From Saprospiraceae bacterium (GTDB lineage Bacteria > Bacteroidota > Bacteroidia > Chitinophagales > Saprospiraceae): a stretch of 64,000 bases of DNA. This document shows, piece by piece, positions 46,498 through 55,791 of the stretch. The stretch is taken from contig JAHDFP010000011.1 in the NCBI GenBank assembly GCA_020628095.1, positions 1 through 64,000 of the forward strand. Direction: 5' to 3'. The position numbers and the translations under genes were made by a program. Each line of letters begins with the position of its first letter. Within the stretch, counting starts at the first letter, position 1. The notes under the pieces were generated by a model that was not told the DNA's origin, did no database searches, and saw only the letters and a program-made list of their open reading frames with translations.

Positions 46498-47772
46498 TCA
46501 GACTGCTAATTCTGGGATACTTCGGAATTCTTTGTATTTCAGTATTAGCAGTACTCCTGATACTAGTAGGAGTACTCCAGTAATTCTATAAGCCACAACG
46601 ATGTTGTTCTCTATCTGGAAATAGGCTAAAGAAAATATAGCTAAGAAAATTATACGAAGTACAACGTTGAATATAAAGAATATACTTCCTGCCCTTCCGA
46701 AAAAATGATTAGGTACTTTTCTGAATAAGAAGGTGATTCTGGATACACGAACTCCAGCATTGATAATACCGATGAGTAACATCATTGCGAAGAAAAAATA
46801 TACAGATTGCACATAAGACAGTGATACAAATATACTGGCCATAGCCATAGTCAATATGGTTATGAATAAAGGAATATTAACTTTTTTGAGTATGGTCGTA
46901 ATTGATAATCCCAAAATGATAGCTCCGAGAGAATAGGCCATCTTAGAATTTGCATATACATCGCCAGATTGTTGTAGCTGGTTGCTCACGTAACTGACTC
47001 CCAAATAAAAAGCCTCCAATAACATAGCTGTGAATACTATGAATGAAAGAATCCCAAACCAGAGAATGGATCGGTTTTTATCCAGATATCGCATTCCTGT
47101 TTTTATTCTATCCAGTACATTTCCAGTTTCTTTCTTACGGACTTTTACCGCTTCGTATGTTATAAATGAGATTATGCAGAATGATATGAAGTACGTAAAT
47201 GAGTCTAATAAGAATATCTTATGTATAGCCCAAGGGGTAATGTCAACTCCGATATTAATTTGAAAACCGAAGATTTTCAATATTCCTCCTTGTGTGCCTT
47301 CTAATAAGAGGGTAGCACCAGCTCCAGCCATAATCGTGGTACATTGTCCTATAACCTCAAGAACAGAGGTCATTTTATTATAATTTTTTGGTTCTGTTAT
47401 TTCTTGTATGAAAGCGTATAGGCAGGGATAATGTATGTTATAGTTAAGGAAGGTAATCACGAATACAGATCCGACCAGAGCCAATGGTAATCCATCCATG
47501 ATATGTCCTGCGAGAGCAAAACCTAAAATGATTGTACCTACAGTTGCCGTTATGGTTAGAAATATTTTTCGCCTGTCATATTTGTCAACTATAGTACCAG
47601 TTATAGGAACCCAAAACATGGATAACACATTGGTAAGCAGATAGACGATTCCGAATGTTGCTAAAGAGTTTTGTTGGGAGAAGAACCAAGGAATGGAAAT
47701 CATACTTATCCCCTGAGCCACGCCAGATATTGCATTAGCAATAAAGAGTAATGTGATGGCTTTTTTATTCAA
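46498..47772 (-). CDS. Major facilitator superfamily transporter
   Basis: Inner-membrane transporter of 424 aa with 12 predicted helices. The loop between helices 2 and 3 carries GTIVDKYDRRKIF, the MFS motif-A equivalent, and PITG precedes it. Resembles the MFS_3/enterobactin-exporter-like group, but the substrate cannot be assigned. Start is TTG directly after an in-frame stop; the next Met is residue 24 inside helix 1. Ends 8 bp from the convergent 43268 gene. Confidence 0.82.
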   Translation of the reverse strand: MNKKAITLLFIANAISGVAQGISMISIPWFFSQQNSLATFGIVYLLTNVLSMFWVPITGTIVDKYDRRKIFLTITATVGTIILGFALAGHIMDGLPLALVGSVFVITFLNYNIHYPCLYAFIQEITEPKNYNKMTSVLEVIGQCTTIMAGAGATLLLEGTQGGILKIFGFQINIGVDITPWAIHKIFLLDSFTYFISFCIISFITYEAVKVRKKETGNVLDRIKTGMRYLDKNRSILWFGILSFIVFTAMLLEAFYLGVSYVSNQLQQSGDVYANSKMAYSLGAIILGLSITTILKKVNIPLFITILTMAMASIFVSLSYVQSVYFFFAMMLLIGIINAGVRVSRITFLFRKVPNHFFGRAGSIFFIFNVVLRIIFLAIFSLAYFQIENNIVVAYRITGVLLLVSGVLLILKYKEFRSIPELAV

Positions 47773-47798
47773 TCATAATCTATTAGTGACAAGAGGGG

Positions 47799-48125
47799 TT
47801 ATTTACTATAATAATGGAGTACACGCATCTTTGTTTCGAAATAAGCATATTGCCCTCTCATTTCGCTATCAATTTTCTCAAGGAGTATGCGCATTTTGGA
47901 TAATTTATTTTGCTCAAATAGTGAATGCGACCCAAACCAAAATTGCATCGCATAAGAATTGCCTAAGTCCTTTTCGTGTGGCTCTATTTCATTAATCTGT
48001 ACAGCCTTAATGATCTCACCATCGACCAAAGTAGAGGATATATCTTTAGCTATACTAAGCCACCTAGAGATATAGTCAGGAGATATCTGAAAGGTAAGAT
48101 TATATAATATCTGATCGTCCGACAT
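47799..48125 (-). CDS. DUF4286 family protein
   Basis: Small soluble protein of 108 aa. The N-terminal ILYNLTFQISPDYISRWL matches the start of the DUF4286 family, which has a ferredoxin-like fold and is common in Bacteroidota. Function unknown. Its ATG shares one base with the stop codon of the upstream TPR gene (TGATG), so the two are coupled. Confidence 0.78.
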   Translation of the reverse strand: MSDDQILYNLTFQISPDYISRWLSIAKDISSTLVDGEIIKAVQINEIEPHEKDLGNSYAMQFWFGSHSLFEQNKLSKMRILLEKIDSEMRGQYAYFETKMRVLHYYSK

Positions 48126-49924
48126 CAGATGTTATCACCACGTAGAATTCTATATCTCTTACGTGCCTCCACTGCAAAGGTGCTGTTAGAGAATTCCACG
48201 AAAAGTTTTTCGTAGAGTTCCTTGGCTTTTTCTATGTCTTCTAGTTGATTTTCTTTTAGTTCTGCGGCTTTATATAGAGCGTTGTCGGCTCTGATTTCTT
48301 CTGGATAATCGGTATAGACCTTAGTGTATATATCATAAGCCTTGGTGTAATCTCTTTTCTTAAGGAACAGGTTGGCTTTTTCGTATAATACATCATCTTC
48401 CAGATCATGCTCTGGATATAGAGTGAGTATAGAATCTAGCTTTGAGAAAGAATCGTCATATCGATTCTGTACAGTCAGTAATTCGGCCTCAGAAAACATC
48501 TTTAGCGGAATATCAGTAGTATCCAGTCCCATGTTGTCCAGAATAAATATGGACAAGTCTATAGCATCATTAGAGATTAATCTGGAAGTAGCGGCTTTGA
48601 GTATGCTAAACTGTTCTTGAGCCCACTCAAAGTTTCCAGCATAATAGAATAACTTGGCATTCTTAAATCGTGCCACCTCACCTAGATATTCTTCTGTAAA
48701 GTCTTTTTCTACCTGAGAATATAATAATGTGGCTTCCCATATTTCACCTTTCATCAGGTTATAATCAGCCAGAGATAATTTAGCATTTGCTTTTACATAT
48801 TTGCTGATGGTACCGAGACTGATTAGGTTTTCTAGTACGCCGATAGATTTATCCAGATCGCCTTTATATAGTGCTAAGAAATCGGCATATTCTTTAACCA
48901 AGAACTCAGTCCTGGAATTGATACCAAATTCCTCTATAAAGGATTCATATTCTTTTTGAAGTGTGTCTAAGTCTGCCTCTTGATAATTAAAGTTGCTTGT
49001 TATTTTTTTTCTTTTGCTCTTGAGTATGGCTCTTTTGGAGTCGATGTATAGATCGCTGTTGAGACTTTTGTTTTTGGTCACATATTCATAAGCCTTGATC
49101 GCCGTCTTATAGTCCTTTGCATTATAGGCAATATCTCCTAGAGATTTGACACGGCTACCGTCTTCATTATTTTTTCTATCCAGTGCTCTGGCTTGTCTCA
49201 GCGCTTTGCCGAATTCTTTTTTCTCTATGTAGACCCACTCCATCAGTTCGGGATATACTACATTATCAGGGTCTTCCTGGATTTTGGTATAGAGTTGTTT
49301 TCTTAGTTCTTCTAGGTCGTCTTCGGTACTCAGACTTCGCTGGAGGTAAGTCTTATATCTTGATAATTGTTCTGGATTCTGGGTAGATGCTTTGATATAA
49401 TATTCTATCATCTTGGGCGTATCTCCTTTTCTCTTATAGAGATCGGCCAGATTATAAGCAAACAAGTTTTCGTTATTTATCAGTTTTCCACCTTTGACGT
49501 ACACCTCGATAGCCTGATCGTATCTTGTTAGTCGTACGAATGAATTAGATAACTTATTAATGATATTGATGTCAGGAGGTAGGTTTTCTATGGCCTGTTC
49601 GTATTGTTCGTCGGCTTCTTCTGGGCGGAATTGTCTCTCCAGTAAGTTTCCGTAGATTACGTACAGTTGCATGTACTTAGGATTCTTCTTGATTTGTTTT
49701 TTTACCTCTGCTTCTGCGGTTGCAAAATCTTCCATAGCACTGAGCGATTCTATATAGCGCTGAAAGTAATAATCGCTATTGCCGTTCTTATCAAAGAGTT
49801 TTTTGAATACTGAAGCGGCTTTTTCGTACTCTCCAGTCTGAAAGTACTGGTGGGCAAGTCTGGAGTCTTGTCCCATAGCGGCACTAAAAGAAAGCAGTAA
49901 TATGGATAAAAGAAGGATTCTCAT
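48125..49924 (-). CDS. Exported tetratricopeptide-repeat protein
   Basis: 599 aa with signal peptide about 1-18 (ending AMGQ) and TPR-type helical repeats over most of its length (for example AHQYFQTGEYEKAASVFKKL at about 24-43 and AYDIYTKVYTDYPEE near 540). Probably a periplasmic scaffold; similar proteins occur beside envelope genes in Bacteroidota. No catalytic motif. First gene of a TPR-DUF4286 pair, probably with the MFS gene behind it (26 bp gap). Confidence 0.8.
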   Translation of the reverse strand: MRILLLSILLLSFSAAMGQDSRLAHQYFQTGEYEKAASVFKKLFDKNGNSDYYFQRYIESLSAMEDFATAEAEVKKQIKKNPKYMQLYVIYGNLLERQFRPEEADEQYEQAIENLPPDINIINKLSNSFVRLTRYDQAIEVYVKGGKLINNENLFAYNLADLYKRKGDTPKMIEYYIKASTQNPEQLSRYKTYLQRSLSTEDDLEELRKQLYTKIQEDPDNVVYPELMEWVYIEKKEFGKALRQARALDRKNNEDGSRVKSLGDIAYNAKDYKTAIKAYEYVTKNKSLNSDLYIDSKRAILKSKRKKITSNFNYQEADLDTLQKEYESFIEEFGINSRTEFLVKEYADFLALYKGDLDKSIGVLENLISLGTISKYVKANAKLSLADYNLMKGEIWEATLLYSQVEKDFTEEYLGEVARFKNAKLFYYAGNFEWAQEQFSILKAATSRLISNDAIDLSIFILDNMGLDTTDIPLKMFSEAELLTVQNRYDDSFSKLDSILTLYPEHDLEDDVLYEKANLFLKKRDYTKAYDIYTKVYTDYPEEIRADNALYKAAELKENQLEDIEKAKELYEKLFVEFSNSTFAVEARKRYRILRGDNI

Positions 49925-49952
49925 TATTGTAGTGTATACGATAGTATAACGA

Positions 49953-49981
49953 TAAAAATAGAAATTAGATTTCTAAAACAA
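49953..49981 (-). promoter_or_regulatory. Promoter of the TPR-DUF4286 genes
   Basis: On the minus strand TTG (49979-49981), 18-bp spacer, TATTTTTA (49953-49960), one mismatch. The start codon is 28 bp downstream of the box. Confidence 0.5.
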
Positions 49982-50000
49982 TTCTTAAATAATAAGGGCC

Positions 50001-50036
50001 TATAAAAGGGAAAGGCTGCAACTATAAGTCGCAGCC
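50001..50036 (-). terminator. Terminator after the coiled-coil gene
   Basis: On the minus strand GGCTGCGACT pairs with AGTTGCAGCC (one G-U, TAT loop, 50014-50036), then TTTCCCTTTTA. It lies about 100 bp after the stop at 50139. Confidence 0.7.
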
Positions 50037-50138
50037 GTTCAGATTATTTTAAAAGCTAGTAAATCTTTATCCTCGGTTTCGACACAAATATAACAAGTTG
50101 TATCCAAAATAATGGCAAAACGTCAGTAATTAATGCCG

Positions 50139-50972
50139 TTAATTAGGCGAACTGGTGAGCTGTCGATACTTGTCGTTTATATCAAGAAATTTTGTTTTAT
50201 ATTCTTGCAACTGTTTCAGCAAGTTAGACTTTAATACCTCGTCACCGCGTCTTAGTTCTTCCAGTTTATTATATTCTGAATTGAACCCTTCGTGGGTCTT
50301 TTTTAGCTCCGCAAGCTCATGATGAGCCTTATAATGCATTTCTTCCCAGTACTTGACATCTGTCTCTAGCTTGGTATTTTTAGCCTTTAGTGCTCGCATC
50401 GTCCTTTGTATCATCTTGAGATCATTGAATTTCTCCTCTTGAGATTGATACTTTTCCTTATACTTTTTGCCATCTTCTAGAGCCTGAGCTAGTTTGGATT
50501 TAAGATTATTTATTTCTCGTTCTACCGACTCTTTCTCTGATCTCCACTTAGTGGCTCCTTCTAGGTCCGTTTTGTACTTTTCCTTAAGATTAGCAAGGTC
50601 TTTGGATAATTTATCATTGATTCGTTGCAGACCTTGATTTTCGTTTGTTTGGGATTTCAGTTTACTCTGCAACTCGTTAAGTTCAGCTTGTTTATCTTCT
50701 ATAGAATTTAGATAAGATTTCTTCTCATTTTGTAAATCCGCTTTTAGTACCTGAAACTCAGACTTCCATTTTTCGGTTTTGTCTTTCTGATTATCGTAAT
50801 TGGATTTTTCTTTTTTGACCTTTTTGAGTAGGGCCTTGTTTTCGTTTTCTAGCTTATTGATTTTTTCTTGCCAGTTTTCGTCCTTTCCTCTTATCAGTCT
50901 ATTGACCAGCCAACCTAGCACAAAAAAGATTAAACTGCCCAGCACTACTGTTAAGTAAGATAATGTCCACAT
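50139..50972 (-). CDS. Membrane-anchored coiled-coil protein
   Basis: 277 aa with one N-terminal membrane segment (about 5-24, GSLIFFVLGWLVNRLI) and then an almost continuous coiled coil (about 33-270) rich in K, E and Q with leucine heptads. The anchor and long rod suggest a spacer or scaffold at the inner membrane. No family recognised. Monocistronic: terminator downstream, and a separate TonB gene ends 130 bp upstream. Confidence 0.75.
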   Translation of the reverse strand: MWTLSYLTVVLGSLIFFVLGWLVNRLIRGKDENWQEKINKLENENKALLKKVKKEKSNYDNQKDKTEKWKSEFQVLKADLQNEKKSYLNSIEDKQAELNELQSKLKSQTNENQGLQRINDKLSKDLANLKEKYKTDLEGATKWRSEKESVEREINNLKSKLAQALEDGKKYKEKYQSQEEKFNDLKMIQRTMRALKAKNTKLETDVKYWEEMHYKAHHELAELKKTHEGFNSEYNKLEELRRGDEVLKSNLLKQLQEYKTKFLDINDKYRQLTSSPN

Positions 50973-51102
50973 CTGTATACTAAGATTTATTACTTAATTA
51001 ACGCAAAAAATGAAAGTTACGATTCTTCTATAATATAGACGTCGTAATATAACAATGTAACTGCTTGTGGACCGAAAAAAATAATGTTGTCGCCTCAGCG
51101 CT

Positions 51103-51978
51103 TTATTCTAATTTGAATTTTATTGGGATATTATATTTTACCTTAACCTGTTTCCCTTGTTGCATACCTGGTGTCCATAACCCTGCTTTCTCCTCCATCT
51201 TTTTCATGACATCCATTGCAGCATTGGATAGATTGCCGCCTACGGTATTTCTGACCTTGAGATCAGTCATTTTCCCTGATTTATCAATGACAAATTGTAC
51301 CACAACGGTGCCTTGTATATTATTCTCACGAGCGAGCGCTGGATATTTAAGGTTTTTCTGTACATAAGTGAGCATTTGTAATTCGGTACATTTCCGTTTT
51401 TCTTCTTTGTCATAGTTTTCATTATCACATCCTGGAAACACAGGCATGGACTCTGCGAATATGAGAATCTCATCATCATCTTCTCTTACTATGTTTTTGG
51501 GTGCTTCCTGCTTAGTGTTTAACATCATCGAATCTATATTATGATGAATAATATCGGATTGATCAGTGATAAGAGGTTGTTCTTCTGAAGGAATATCTAC
51601 TTCTACAGGTATAAAAATAGGTGGTTGTTTGATGGGTACTTTTGGTAGGTCTATTGGTTTATTTTCTGGTGGAGGTGGGATTATTTCTGGTTGCGGTAAT
51701 TCCCAATTGGATGGTGGAATAATAATCCCGTCATCTTCCATGACTTCAATATCATAAGTACTTACCTCTCGCTTTTGTACTTCTATATTAAAGCAGATTA
51801 TAACTAAAAAGAGCGAGATAGACATGCCTAACAGATAATGGGAGTTAGAAAATCCTATGTGATTCTTGGTTTTATAAAAAGATATTTTTCTCCATTTGAT
51901 GTAGATGGACAAAAGGAGAGTAATCAATAATAGGGCATAAAATAAATGAGACCAGGTGAGTGATAAGAATAGATTCAT
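51103..51978 (-). CDS. Energy transducer TonB, two-membrane-segment type
   Basis: Start placed at ATG 51978 (291 aa), just before the hydrophobic segment MNLFLSLTWSHLFYALLLI; an upstream TTG would add 16 polar residues. A second membrane segment is at about 50-67. A proline-rich stretch (about 90-125, PPPPENKPIDLP) spans the periplasm. The TonB C-terminal domain follows (about 205-291, YPALARENNIQGTVVVQFVI to IKFKLE). Preceded by MPVFPGCDNENYD and a second Cys in RKCTEL. Tandem paralogue of the next gene but with its own terminator between them. Confidence 0.85.
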   Translation of the reverse strand: MNLFLSLTWSHLFYALLLITLLLSIYIKWRKISFYKTKNHIGFSNSHYLLGMSISLFLVIICFNIEVQKREVSTYDIEVMEDDGIIIPPSNWELPQPEIIPPPPENKPIDLPKVPIKQPPIFIPVEVDIPSEEQPLITDQSDIIHHNIDSMMLNTKQEAPKNIVREDDDEILIFAESMPVFPGCDNENYDKEEKRKCTELQMLTYVQKNLKYPALARENNIQGTVVVQFVIDKSGKMTDLKVRNTVGGNLSNAAMDVMKKMEEKAGLWTPGMQQGKQVKVKYNIPIKFKLE

Positions 51979-52076
51979 GTTGTTCGTTTTATAGGGAAGA
52001 TGCTTAGAACATGAATCTTGGCGCAAGAAAAATGTCGGCAGGAGTTATAAGAACGAGATGCCTTTTGGAGAGGGTG

Positions 52077-52113
52077 AAAAAAAAAGAGCCAGTATTTTGG
52101 ATACTGACTCTTT
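52077..52113 (-). terminator. Terminator after the second tonB
   Basis: On the minus strand AAAGAGTCAGTAT pairs with ATACTGGCTCTTT (one G-U; 52083-52113), followed by a run of T, 20 bp after the stop at 52134. Confidence 0.88.
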
Positions 52114-52133
52114 GTATGTGGTTTGATAATTTT

Positions 52134-53054
52134 TTATTCTAATCGGAAATGCACAGGCATTGTAAAAAGTACCTTTACTGGTCTACCACGTTGCTTTCCA
52201 GGAGTCCACTTCTGAGGCATGTTATTCATACTCTCGACGACTTTCTTAGCCGCGTCACCACATCCCGCTCCTATATCACGGACAACGTTGACATCCTCTA
52301 TAGATCCATTTTGGCTCACAACGAACTGCACGTACACCTTACCATCTATACCGTTCTCTCTGGCTATTGCAGGATACTTAAGGTTCTTTTGTACATATTG
52401 TAACAACTTAGTTTCTGCACAGCTTTTTCTTTCTTCTTTAGTAGGCTCATCGTCGCAACCAGGAAATCTTGGCATTTCTTCCACAACCTTAAAGATTTCT
52501 GGCTCTTCTGGTGGTGGAGGTGGTGGTGGCGGCGGCGGAGGTGGTGCTTCTTCCTCTACGACAGGAGTCGGTTCTTCTATGACATCCTCCTCGTCTACGT
52601 CTTGATCTATAAATTCTGGTTCTTCCTCTTCCTCTATTTCTTCTTCCGGTACCTCTTCAATGACTGGAGGTGGCGGCGGTGGAGGTGGAGGTGGGGGTTC
52701 GGCGGTCCTTGGGGGTTCTATTTCGAGTTCTTCGTCTATTTCTAGCGATAATCCCGATATATCTACACCCTTATCAAAGGTCGTCCAACTGAAAGCAAAT
52801 AAAGTCGCTGCGAGCGAAAGTACAAGACCAAAAAGAAAAATAGGTCTTGATAACTTAAAAGTATTCACATCTGGATACTTATTACTTGCTTCTATCGGAG
52901 ACTTCCATTGGTGATCTGCATATTTCTCTGCAAAACTCTGCTTTGGTGTCTTGTTGAAGTTACCTCGTATAATGAAAATAACAGCAATCACCAAAACGAC
53001 CAACAAGGCTATCAGCCCTAATGCCATACTTCCCGTTAGCGTTATATCTCCCAT
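52134..53054 (-). CDS. Energy transducer TonB with long polyproline linkers
   Basis: 306 aa. Two membrane segments (about 10-29 and 72-91), then a periplasmic linker with two polyproline runs of ten or more Pro separated by an acidic Glu-rich block (about 118-185), which would form a stiff rod. The TonB C-terminal domain is at about 220-306 (YPAIARENGIDGKVYVQFVV to VHFRLE). It shares MPRFPGCDDEP and a following Cys with the 51103 gene. It provides energy to outer-membrane receptors such as the one at 26122. Overlaps the VanZ gene by 13 bp. Confidence 0.9.
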   Translation of the reverse strand: MGDITLTGSMALGLIALLVVLVIAVIFIIRGNFNKTPKQSFAEKYADHQWKSPIEASNKYPDVNTFKLSRPIFLFGLVLSLAATLFAFSWTTFDKGVDISGLSLEIDEELEIEPPRTAEPPPPPPPPPPPVIEEVPEEEIEEEEEPEFIDQDVDEEDVIEEPTPVVEEEAPPPPPPPPPPPPEEPEIFKVVEEMPRFPGCDDEPTKEERKSCAETKLLQYVQKNLKYPAIARENGIDGKVYVQFVVSQNGSIEDVNVVRDIGAGCGDAAKKVVESMNNMPQKWTPGKQRGRPVKVLFTMPVHFRLE

Positions 53055-53401
53055 GTTGTTTGATTTAAAATGTAAAATATAAGTGTGCCTATCAAAGCAC
53101 CAATAATATTAGCAATAATATCAAAATAATCAAAATGTCTGCCCAATTCCATCGCACCCTGTAGCAGTTCCATAGACCAGCCGTATGCGCTACAGAAAAG
53201 GATCGCTAATAGCCACGCTTTGGGTTGGTTACGTAATACTATGCATATAATAATGGACATGACAAAATAGAATATGAAATGTGCAATTTTATCATAATCC
53301 ATAAGTCCCTCAATACCAGAATCCTGAATGGGCAATAGTGAACCCAAGGTGACTATAATAGTCCAAAGGACTAATAAAAACTTTGCTTTCAAAGCATTCA
53401 C
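53042..53401 (-). CDS. VanZ family membrane protein
   Basis: Small inner-membrane protein of 119 aa with four predicted helices. YDKIAHFIFYFVMS (about 36-49) and the late ELGRHFDYFDIIANIIGALIG (split over 86-106) are VanZ-like marks. GTG start. In Bacteroidota this gene often sits next to gcvH, as here (42 bp). No reason to connect it with vancomycin resistance. Confidence 0.85.
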   Translation of the reverse strand: MNALKAKFLLVLWTIIVTLGSLLPIQDSGIEGLMDYDKIAHFIFYFVMSIIICIVLRNQPKAWLLAILFCSAYGWSMELLQGAMELGRHFDYFDIIANIIGALIGTLIFYILNQTTWEI

Positions 53402-53443
53402 AATTCTAAGATGTGTATAAGGGAGAGATTGGTGTGTATCGTG

Positions 53444-53836
53444 CTAAGAAATTAATTCTTTATATGCGGTAGCATCTAATAGATCTGAAATTTCTTCTGT
53501 ATTTTCTATTTCTAGTTTGATGATCCAGCCCTCACCATAGGGGTCCGAATTTACTAAATCAGGAGAATCTCCATCGTTTTCGTCCAGTTGTGGATTGAAT
53601 TCGATAATTTTTCCTGTTAAGGGTAAGAAAAGTTCTGAGGTGGTTTTGACTGCTTCTATCGTGCCGAATACTTCATCTTTCGAAAGAGATTCTCCGATAG
53701 TGTCTACTTCTACATAGACGATTTCGCCTAATTCGCTCTGGGCGAAATCCGTAATGCCTATGATGGCTATGTTGTCATCTTCTATTCTTACCCACTCGTG
53801 CTCCTTAGTATATTTTAAGTTTTCTTGGATATCCAT
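53444..53836 (-). CDS. gcvH: Glycine cleavage system H protein
   Basis: Lipoyl carrier of the glycine cleavage complex, 130 aa. Lipoylated lysine K64 is in GTIEAVKTTSELF. YTKEHEWVR at 9-17 and GITDFAQSELGEIVYVEV at 27-44 are family marks, and SDPYGEGWI near the end is usual. No other gcv genes in the window. Lies 12 bp downstream of the citrate synthase gene and upstream of VanZ. Confidence 0.95.
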   Translation of the reverse strand: MDIQENLKYTKEHEWVRIEDDNIAIIGITDFAQSELGEIVYVEVDTIGESLSKDEVFGTIEAVKTTSELFLPLTGKIIEFNPQLDENDGDSPDLVNSDPYGEGWIIKLEIENTEEISDLLDATAYKELIS

Positions 53837-53848
53837 AATATGACTAGA

Positions 53849-55159
53849 CTAACTATTATTGATTTGTTCTTTTATCCATAGACTATTGACGGATTTAGGT
53901 CTTTCGAGTGGTAGTCCAAGAGCTCTTGACCAGCACGAAGCGGCCATAACGCCTAAGGCTCTTGATACTCCGAATAGTACAGTGTAAAATGTATACTGAG
54001 TCAATCCATAATGCACTAAGATGGCACCAGAGTGCGCATCCACATTAGGCCAAGGATTTTTAACCTTTCCTAATGCGCCAAGTATCGGAGGCACAACCTC
54101 AAAGAGTTGCCATACAATCTTGACGAAATCATTATCAGGAATATATTCTTCTGCAAACAATCTCTGTGCTGTAAATCTTGGATCAGGTTGTCTTAGTACG
54201 GCATGTCCATATCCTGGGATGACTTTGCCAGACTTTAGTGTTTCGTTGATATAATCTTTGACTTGGTCATTCGTTGGTTTAGTTGTACCAAGCTCTTCTG
54301 TCATTTCTACGATCCATTTGATCACTTCCTGATTAGCCAAACCGTGCAATGGTCCTGCCAAAGATGACATCGCTCCACCGTAAGATAGATAAACATCCGC
54401 CAGTGTAGAATTAATAAGATGTGCCGTATGAGCAGAGGCATTACCACCCTCATGATCGGCATGTATGGTAAGATACAACCTCATAAGACTCTTAAAGTCT
54501 TCGCTGCCTATACCCAGCATGTGGGCAAAATTACCTGCCCAATCCAATGAGTTATCTGGCTCGATCTGCTTGCCATCGTGATATACTTTTCTGTATATAT
54601 ATGCTGCTAATCTTGGCAGCCTCGCGAGCAAATTCATCGAGTCCTCATAGGTGGCGTCCCAGTAATCAGCTTTAGACATGCCTTCGGCATATTTCTTAGC
54701 AAAAATGCTATCATATTGCAACGCATTGATACCCATTATAAACATGGACATCGGATGGGTGTCTTCTGGCAAACTGTCTAACATCTTAAATACAGAAGAT
54801 GGAATGTCAGCACGTTTTTCCCATTCATCGCTTAGCCAGTTGACTTCTTCCTGGGTAGGAATTTCGTCTACGAGCATAAGCCAAAAAAGTCCTTCTGGTA
54901 GTGGTTCTTTACCATCTGGGGCTCGCTTAGGTAATATTTCTTTCAGTTCTGGTATGGTATATCCTCGGAATCTGATGCCTTCATTGGCATCTAGGACGGA
55001 GGTTTCCCATAGCATGCTCTTTATTCCACGCATTCCGCCTATGATCTGCGCTATATTGACATCATCTACTACTTTCTGACCGTGTTCTTTTCTTAGTGCT
55101 TTAAGTTCTGTGCGTAGTTGAGAAGATTTATCAAAAAACTTTTTCTTTAATATATCCAT
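53849..55159 (-). CDS. Citrate (Si)-synthase, eukaryotic/mitochondrial type
   Basis: TCA-cycle enzyme condensing acetyl-CoA and oxaloacetate, 436 aa. Catalytic residues appear as His in GPLHGLANQE, His in GYGHAVLR and Asp in NVDAHSG. The motifs HADHEGGNASAHT, YYTVLFGVSRALGV (here FYTVLFG) and SRALGLPLERPKS are those of the mitochondrial-type family rather than of the GltA group of Gram-negative bacteria. An N-terminal extension (about 1-40) is present. The first gene of a citrate synthase-gcvH-VanZ-tonB run on the minus strand. Confidence 0.93.
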   Translation of the reverse strand: MDILKKKFFDKSSQLRTELKALRKEHGQKVVDDVNIAQIIGGMRGIKSMLWETSVLDANEGIRFRGYTIPELKEILPKRAPDGKEPLPEGLFWLMLVDEIPTQEEVNWLSDEWEKRADIPSSVFKMLDSLPEDTHPMSMFIMGINALQYDSIFAKKYAEGMSKADYWDATYEDSMNLLARLPRLAAYIYRKVYHDGKQIEPDNSLDWAGNFAHMLGIGSEDFKSLMRLYLTIHADHEGGNASAHTAHLINSTLADVYLSYGGAMSSLAGPLHGLANQEVIKWIVEMTEELGTTKPTNDQVKDYINETLKSGKVIPGYGHAVLRQPDPRFTAQRLFAEEYIPDNDFVKIVWQLFEVVPPILGALGKVKNPWPNVDAHSGAILVHYGLTQYTFYTVLFGVSRALGVMAASCWSRALGLPLERPKSVNSLWIKEQINNS

Positions 55160-55214
55160 GTGTTTGTAGAGGGGATTATAATTTGAATTTTAATAGTTAG
55201 GTTTTGTATAAGTT

Positions 55215-55616
55215 TTATTGGTTGGTGCTTTGAGGCTTCTTACCTGAAAATGATTTTACATCTTCTGACTTGATAATTCCATTTTCTAAGAGGCCTTTAC
55301 TTATTTTCTGATGATTGAGAAAGGCTTTCTTTTGTTCTTCGTCGAGTATGGCTAATACGCTTTTGTTATAGGTATTATCTGCTTCTTGGATTTTGACGTG
55401 GTCTATATTTTTCTTGAAGTTTCCTTTGCCATCCAGCATACTGTTGTATGCCTTTAGTTTGGTCTCCAATATGGGCTTTAATTGACCTTTCTGAGCGTCA
55501 TTAAGATTATAGAGTTTGGCCAGTTTGTTCACGGCTCGGTCTATATCGTAACCGTTTGATTGACCATAGATAGTCGAGGAAAATAAAGCAATAATTAGGA
55601 CTAATACGTATTTCAT
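55215..55616 (-). CDS. Small exported helical protein
   Basis: 133 aa with a signal peptide (about 1-18, ending IYGQ) and a helical body: LAKLYNLNDAQKGQLKPIL (33-51) and VLAILDEEQKKAFLNHQ (about 88-104) resemble the LTxxQ helices of Spy/CpxP-like periplasmic proteins. That similarity is weak and no function is assigned. 55 bp upstream of the citrate synthase gene on the same strand. Confidence 0.65.
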   Translation of the reverse strand: MKYVLVLIIALFSSTIYGQSNGYDIDRAVNKLAKLYNLNDAQKGQLKPILETKLKAYNSMLDGKGNFKKNIDHVKIQEADNTYNKSVLAILDEEQKKAFLNHQKISKGLLENGIIKSEDVKSFSGKKPQSTNQ

Positions 55617-55791
55617 ATTCTGAAAGATAAGCTGATATTATTAAGGATTAATAACGTCCGAAAATTACGACTTTTATCATTAATTTTCTTACTCCTATGA
55701 CACTGTCTTGTATTACATTACAGATAAGACATTATTCTGAGTATTTGGTTTTTAGACTTATTACTTTGTTGGATATTTATTCATTTAAGAT

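Noticed and set aside
52219-52914. Plus-strand open frames rich in glycine and serine
   Set aside because: They are the antisense reading of the polyproline and acidic linker of the minus-strand tonB gene at 52134-53054; no promoter or homology of their own.
53042-53401. VanZ-like gene as part of a glycopeptide-resistance cluster
   Set aside because: No vanA/H/X/R/S neighbours; VanZ-like genes beside gcvH are ordinary in this phylum.
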